Below, piece by piece: positions 59,501 through 64,000 of a stretch of 64,000 bases of DNA. The stretch is from Maylandia zebra (lineage: Eukaryota > Chordata > Actinopteri > Cichliformes > Cichlidae), in assembly GCF_041146795.1 (NCBI RefSeq), contig NC_135181.1, positions 42,133,559 through 42,197,558 on the forward strand, written 5' to 3'. Both the position numbers and the translations under genes were made by a program. The stretch's first letter is position 1, and each line of letters opens with the position of its first letter. The notes under the pieces are model-generated. The model was given only the letters and a program-made list of their open reading frames with translations. It ran no database searches and was not told where the DNA came from.

Positions 59501-62242
59501 AGCATGCAGGTGGAGGTAACTGGTAGAGGGAAACGTCAGCTGGCCAGGGAGCCCCGCCCCTTGTAGTTACCTGTAGGGACAGTCCAAGAAGCCCCGCCCC
59601 TTTCTCATCGTCCAGTTTGCGCTGAAAACGGAGCAGACGCATCTCGTCCTCTGTGGTCTGCAGACCAATCAGTGAAACACACCTGAGCATCAGGGACAAA
59701 CACACACCTGCAAACACGTCTTATTGTTCGTTTGTTACCTTTACTGCAAACTCATTCTTGGCCTTGTTGTACTCATCGACAGCGCTCTGCAGAAGAGACA
59801 GCCGGCCCTCCAACCTCTGCAGATGGACAGGTGAACAGCAGACAGGTGATTACAGTGATGATGGACGAGTCTAATCTCTGCTGGGCGTGACGGTTAGCAG
59901 TCCTTACCTTTTCCCTGTAGCTTGCAGTGACGTAATAGTTGGCCAGTTCCTGGTGGTCATCGTCCTGGTTATACAGGTCCTTCAGAGTTTCCTGCTCCTG
60001 TAGCTTACAGAACTGACAGCAAACAAATGGAAACAAAGACACACATTACCAAATGTAAACCAGGAGGAGGAGAGCGGTAGTGGTGAAGTTGGGTGCACCT
60101 GTCTGTAAAGGCTGAGAGCGACCGGCTGGTTCCTCAGAGTCATGAAGAAATCTCCTCTGTTCATCTCGTTCTTCAGGTACGACACCACTGTGTACACTGA
60201 CAACACACACAGCCAACTGTCAGTGTGACATCATCCATCTGGCAAACACATAAGGTGTGGGGCTGAAACACTCACCCAAGTCGGTATCTCCGCTCTCTAC
60301 AGCTTTACTGAGAGCCAGCTGACTCCTCTTCATCTTCAGCAGCAGAGGAACCTGCTCTCCAGACCGAGCCTCGAAGTCCAGGAGCTTCATAGAGACACAC
60401 AGGGACAAATACTGAAAAACACTCGACCACACTCAATATCAATATCCCTGCTGAATATAGCAGATGGGCAGTGACCATCCAGCTGAAACCTGGCTCCAAA
60501 TCTGTCCAAAAACCACTGAACCATCCATCCATCTACTTATCCTTTTCAGGATCGCGTGGGGCACTGGAGCCTATCCCAGCTCTCATAGGGCGAGAGGCGG
60601 GGTGCACCCTGGACAGGTTGCCAGTCTGTCGCAGGGCTAACACACAGGGACAGACAACCATTCGCGATCACATTCACACCTATGGGCAATTTGGATCCAA
60701 TTAACCTATCCCCACAAGTTGCATGTCTTTGGACGGTGGGAGGAAGCCGGAGTACCCGGAGGGAACCCACGCAAACACGGGGAGAACATGCAAACTCCAC
60801 ACAGAAAGACTCCGGCCTGAACCACTGAACCATACTATGGAAATTAACCCTCCAAACCTCTGTAGAATTCACCTTGATGGCGAGCTCTGCTCGTCCACAT
60901 TCATAAGCTTTAGCTGCGATGTCCGAGTACGAAACCCCAGGTGAGTCTCCCACTTTCATACACACTGCTCGTGCTATGGCATCGTCTGTTAGGTCCTTCT
61001 GCTGCACCTGGACACGTACGCAAACACGTCACACCAATCAGTCATGTGAAAACAGTCTCAGGTGGGCGAGGTGTGAGACAGTTACCTTGCATGACGCCCA
61101 GTGTTTGAGGACTCGGCTGACTCCCTGATAATCAGGGATCTTCAGGTAACGACAGACTTCGATGGCTAATGGGTAAAACTGCCGATACACCAACCTAAGA
61201 GAGAGAAAGACAGGTGAGTGAGAGGTGGAGGGGTAACATGAGATCTCAGAGACATTTCGATGAGTTCACTCACCTGTCAATCAGCACCTGTAGAGTCAGC
61301 TGTTTGAATCTGAGGTCAGAGGTCAAGGAATTCATCACCATGGTAACACACCCGTCTGAGCTGAATCCTAAAGCTAAGAATGGGTCACAGCGGCGTGACG
61401 AGGGATGCAGCCCCTGACTCTGAACAAAGTGAGACGTTACCACACACTGCATCTCCCATGATGCACCTGTGCAGACTGAGAGGATACTGAGTGTGCGTGA
61501 GTGGCAGCCCTACGCTGCTGTCTCTGACGGCGTTCAGCACTCGCAGCTCCCTGCAGGTCGTCACAAACTGATCCGGACTGAAGTCTGTGAGGAAGCACTT
61601 CCCAAAGGACGCCGCCTGGAGGGAGACACGCCACATTACAGGGACAGGTCATAGTACAGGGCAGGTCGCATTACCCTGACATGCTAAAACAGATCATACG
61701 GACGCGCTCACCCTCATCAAGGATTTCTGGGTGTTGGTGTCATACTCGTGACCTGCCGCCTCCACGCACTGTCTGACTGCTTCTCCCAGCATGCTCTGCT
61801 CCTTGATCTCCCGCAGGTACTCGTCCGCCTTCTGACTCGATTTCTGCAAAGACAGAAAAACACACGTCAGGCCTGACAGACCTGTACCCGTGCTACATGT
61901 GTACCCGTACTACATGTGTACCCGTACTACATGTGTACATGGACATCAGTGAATGACAGTATTAAGGTGATGTAATGGAGTGGACTTACAAGTACTGATG
62001 TTGTACTGTGGCAGTATTACAGTGTTAATGGGACAGTATTGTAGTACTAATGTGGTACTGAATGATGTACCTCGTACTCCCGGTGGGCCTCCAACAGCAG
62101 AGCTCCAGGCGCCATGGAGGCGATCTTGAAGATGTCCTGACAGACCAGAGGAACCTCCTGCAGCAGCTCCTGATTGGACGAGCTGATTATTCGAACTCCA
62201 TCCATCTCTCCCACCAAAACACATGGATCCTCAATGGGATAC
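53554..62242 (-). CDS. vps16: VPS16, core subunit of CORVET/HOPS (C-terminal two thirds, partial)
   Basis: Fifteen minus-strand coding exons: 62071-62242, 61712-61843, 61488-61615, 61274-61309, 61086-61194, 60873-61007, 60276-60384, 60099-60196, 59908-60012, 59739-59816, 59571-59657, 59154-59236, 58945-59041, 53770-53873, 53554-53695. They join in frame to about 537 residues, equal to human VPS16 from about residue 300 to its end. VPS16 holds VPS33 in the endolysosomal tethering complexes. Present are the end of the beta-propeller (GEMDGVRI), [14 protein letters not shown], and the alpha-solenoid with [42 protein letters not shown] and the conserved [13 protein letters not shown]. The protein ends AIAKK. 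One exon is only 36 nt. The 5' exons lie past the window edge. The penultimate intron contains a 5-kb transposon. Confidence 0.95.
54836..54906 (-). other. tRNA-like module 1 (A and B boxes)
   Basis: On the minus strand TGGCTCAGTGAG fits the Pol III A-box with one mismatch, and GGTTCAAATCC is a perfect B-box, 43 bases apart as in tRNA genes. A 6-bp stem GCCCTT/AAGGGC encloses a 7-base loop where the anticodon arm belongs. The flanks do not form an acceptor stem, so I call it tRNA-derived rather than a functional tRNA. Confidence 0.5.
54940..55320 (+). repeat. Diverged tandem array of GCTGAAAA/GAGGTGAA units
   Basis: Repeats of about 50-65 bp built from AAGAGGTGAAAAGGCTGAAA, ATTTTGCAGAAAAG and ATCAGCAGAATTTCTGCTGA. 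The last piece is itself palindromic. It lies between the two tRNA-like modules. I see no coding potential. Confidence 0.65.
55668..55745 (-). other. tRNA-like module 2 (A and B boxes)
   Basis: On the minus strand TGGCGCAGTTGG is a perfect A-box and GGTTCAATTCC a perfect B-box, spaced 44 bases apart as in real tRNA genes. The anticodon region (GATCTGAAGATC) recalls tRNA-Phe but the loop is too small, and the acceptor ends do not pair. It is best read as a tRNA-derived promoter module inside the transposon. Confidence 0.55.
55746..56449. other. Interior of the 5-kb element, non-coding
   Basis: Unique-looking sequence with no open frame of note. It continues on the far side of the Tc1 insertion (58057-58480), where the style (short AT-rich blocks such as CATTTCAATGGGAC) is the same. 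Confidence 0.5.
56450..58054 (+). mobile_element. Complete Tc1-like transposon, 1605 bp
   Basis: It is flanked by TA on both sides (56448-56449 and 58055-58056). The terminal repeats CAGTGGGGCAAAAAAGTATT and complement are long: inverted similarity continues for at least 200 bp (ACAGAGGTCAGTAATTTGCA and its complement lie near each end). One uninterrupted transposase gene lies inside. It is nested in the 5-kb element of vps16. Confidence 0.95.
56815..57837 (+). CDS. Tc1-type transposase, 340 aa, DD34E intact
   Basis: A full-length frame of the IS630/Tc1 family, which excises the element and reinserts it at TA. The N-terminal paired-like DNA-binding region has two helix-turn-helix parts (about 10-50 and 70-120) joined by a GRPR-like LPRSGAPRK hook. 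The catalytic triad is D153 (MWSDETK), D244 (FQHDNDPKH) and E279 (PIENLW), with 34 residues between the last two, as in Sleeping Beauty. The glycine-rich box [11 protein letters not shown] and the family C-terminus (ANKGYVTQY) are also present. I see no stop or frameshift, which is unusual for teleost Tc1 copies. Whether it is active cannot be told from sequence. Confidence 0.96.
   Translation: MAKTKELSKDTRKSIVDLHQTGKSESTIGKQLGVKKSTVGAIIRKWKTYKTTDNLPRSGAPRKISSRGVKMIMRTVSKDPRTTRGDLVNDLQRAGTKVTKVTISNTLQRQGIKSRSARRVPLLKPVHVQARLKFAREHMDDTAEDWENVMWSDETKVELFGINSTRRVWRKKNTELHPKNTIPTVKHGGGNIMLWGCFSAKGTGRLIRVKDRMNGAMYREILSQNLLPSVRTLKMKRGWVFQHDNDPKHTARATKEWLRKKHLKVLEWPSQSPDLNPIENLWRELKVRVARRQPQNITALEKICMEEWAKIPATVCANLVKTYSKRLTSVIANKGYVTQY
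60531..60830 (-). mobile_element. RTE (Rex3-like) LINE 3' region, antisense
   Basis: CCATCCATC, then ATCCTTTTCAGGATCGCG, CCCTGGACAGGTTGCCAGTC and TGCATGTCTTTGGACGGTGG are the complement of an RTE LINE 3' end, the same family as 35887-36061. It lies in a vps16 intron; the 5' part is missing. Confidence 0.85.
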
Positions 62243-62413
62243 CTGAAGGCCGGGGTCAAGGGTCAAACCACCAGAGAATGACTCACGAGGACATCCTCGA
62301 ACACGGAACATGATTCTTTGTTTATAAATGACCAGCTATAACAAGAAACCCAGAAGGAGCTCCAGCGGAACCTAAATGAGCTCTAAGAGAACTTTTTTGA
62401 GCGAGCTCCAGGA

Positions 62414-63492
62414 GAACTAGGGGTGGAGCCGAACCCAAATACGGTATTCAGAAAGGCACAAATAACATGTTTTTCACGAATACTTATTTTGAACAAATAC
62501 TTAAAAATATTTGTATTTGGGAACGAGAAAAACTTTATATCAAAAAGCTGCGTTTCCTCATGAGAACGCAGGGCACGAGTGAGTGAGTAACGTGTAAAGA
62601 GGTGAGTGACACACAGTGTCCTCCAGTAGCCAAAAACCTTGCTCAAGTTCTGTGTGGAAACATTTTACAGTCAGTGCTGCAGATAAAACCAAAGTTACAA
62701 GTAATGTGTGCAAAAGTCACATCAAAGGCAGAGATATCAAACATCTGTCAACATCTGTTATGCATAATCACATGCACTTAAAGCATCCTCTCCTGGTACT
62801 GTGTGCCAACCTCTCCAACAGCACCAAATCATCATCACAGCCATGTTCTGCCCCTGCAAGTCAGTTTCAATCACCTATATTAGATGCATTTAATGCAAAA
62901 CAGGCTTATACACCCATCCACCCACTACAAATAACAAACACAGTGGGAGAAATTATTTGCCTTGACCTGATGCCCAACTTAGTAGTGGAGAATAAAAGTT
63001 TTTTGCAAGCTTCGCGAAGTGGTTGCACCTCCATACCAACTACCAAGCTCGTTGGCATTCCAGAAAGAGCTTGGCCTTCCCAAGAACACATTGGTGCATG
63101 ATGTGTCAACCAGGTGGAAGTCCTCCTTTCACATGCTCCAGTGACTGTTGGAGCAGAGACGACCACTGACTACCATGAGTGCAGAGATGGATCTGGGAGG
63201 TACTGTGTGTGAGGATGTGGGTTCTCTGTCTCTGTCATCCCTTGTGCGCAGGCTCTCAAAACCTAAAGGTGGATGTGGATGTACCGAGGCACTTAAAATG
63301 GTGACCATATTGCAGTCTGAGTTGGCTCAGCGCTTCCAGGCTGTCTTTGATGACTCCTTGGGTCATTACTTTAAAGCCAACCTACTGGATCCCCAATTTA
63401 AGAGCTTGCCCATGTCATCCGAGTTTGACAGGCTCAAGGCAGATGTGTCTGCAGAGGTGGATGCAGAACTCCAAGCGGATGATGTTTCTGGG
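62414..63492 (+). mobile_element. hAT (ZBED-type) transposon remnant
   Basis: It starts near CTAGGGGTGGAGCCGAACCC. A plus-strand frame at 62616-63101 carries a decayed BED finger (VWKHFTVSAADKTKV, HLSTSVMHNHMHLKHP; the first zinc cysteine is replaced by serine). A second frame at 63178-63495 carries later transposase sequence (LAQRFQAVFDDSL, ANLLDPQFKSLP). The catalytic centre between them is largely missing, so the gene is dead. It is cut at its right end by another hAT. Confidence 0.8.
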
Positions 63493-64000
63493 TAGGGCTG
63501 TGTGATATGACCAAAATCTCATATCCCGATATAAGACACTATCGTCCGATAACGATATAAATCACAAAAATTTAACATTTTCTATAAATTCTGTGAATCT
63601 CGGGCAGCTCAACTTGCGTGAAGTGTTTCCAGCTGGGCGTCGTGTAGCTGGAGTCGAGTGTTTTAACTGATGCATGAGCACCTGACGGGCCGTTTTTGCT
63701 TCTCATCCGTAAACTCTCTGCATACTGTTTCACGTGATTCAGTTTATTTTGAAAAGTCTCAACAGGATCTTGAGCTTTATTGTGAAAAGTTTATGTAGAA
63801 AATAAACAAGAGGGCACGTGATGGTTTTACCGACGTTGTTGCTAATGACAACGCATAAAAACAGGCGCTTGTCCGTCCGTAGTGTGGTTATATTAAATAA
63901 AAGAGAAAGAGAGAACTTTAAGAAAATAATATAGCCACTACAGTGACCATCAAAACGATGAAAAAATATTTCTGTAAACAGTTTATTTTACGACAACACG
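63493..64000. mobile_element. hAT element, left part, runs off the window
   Basis: TAGGGCTGTGTGATATGACC and the following about 500 bp match the element at 35667-36525 closely, without its RTE insertion. The right end lies outside the window, so the target duplication cannot be checked. Confidence 0.85.

Overview
The window is nuclear DNA from a spiny-rayed (percomorph) teleost, most likely a cichlid. The genes are split by GT-AG introns, the intergenic DNA is crowded with fish-type transposable elements, and one full-length plus two partial SINEs match what I recall of the AFC SINE of African cichlids. There is no prokaryotic, organellar or plasmid signal. Species assignment is inference.

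Four protein-coding host genes could be rebuilt exon by exon with consistent splice phases. (1) cdk5r2 (CDK5 activator p39), minus strand, 3 exons between 5005 and 10867. (2) fmnl2 (formin-like 2), plus strand, 27 coding exons between 13179 and 29170, 1083 aa. (3) rgn (regucalcin/SMP30), minus strand, 7 coding exons between 30747 and 37185, 297 aa; its last exon codes for only 16 residues and is separated from the rest by 4.1 kb of retroelements. (4) vps16 (HOPS/CORVET subunit), minus strand, the last 15 coding exons between 53554 and 62242; its 5' half lies beyond the right edge. cdk5r2 and fmnl2 are head to head, about 2.3 kb apart. fmnl2 and rgn are tail to tail, with poly(A) signals only about 80 bp apart. 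The four genes have unrelated jobs (CDK5 activation, actin assembly, lactone hydrolysis/calcium binding, endolysosomal tethering), so no shared pathway is implied.

The rest is largely mobile DNA. Region by region: 1-8000 holds two copies of a non-coding poly(A) retroposon (one with an 18-bp target duplication) and a hAT remnant. The fmnl2 introns hold several DNA elements, an AFC SINE, a solo LTR and a LINE fragment that fills one intron. The last rgn intron is a nest of L2-like, Penelope-like and CR1/Rex1-like pieces. 38903-43943 is a hAT element, with an intact 8-bp duplication, carrying a LINE with a 1010-codon open frame. 44375-51736 has a truncated L1/Tx1-type LINE, an AFC SINE, a Ty3/gypsy LTR with the start of gag, and deleted Tc1-like elements. 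The largest vps16 intron holds a 5-kb TA-flanked inverted-repeat element that contains tRNA-like modules and an intact Tc1-type transposase gene.

No new enzymatic system was found. The observations most worth following are the in-frame read-through of fmnl2 exon 15 into a LINE, the 5-kb element with tRNA-like modules, the coding-intact Tc1 and LINE copies, the non-coding retroposon family, and dinucleotide repeats placed directly against three splice sites.
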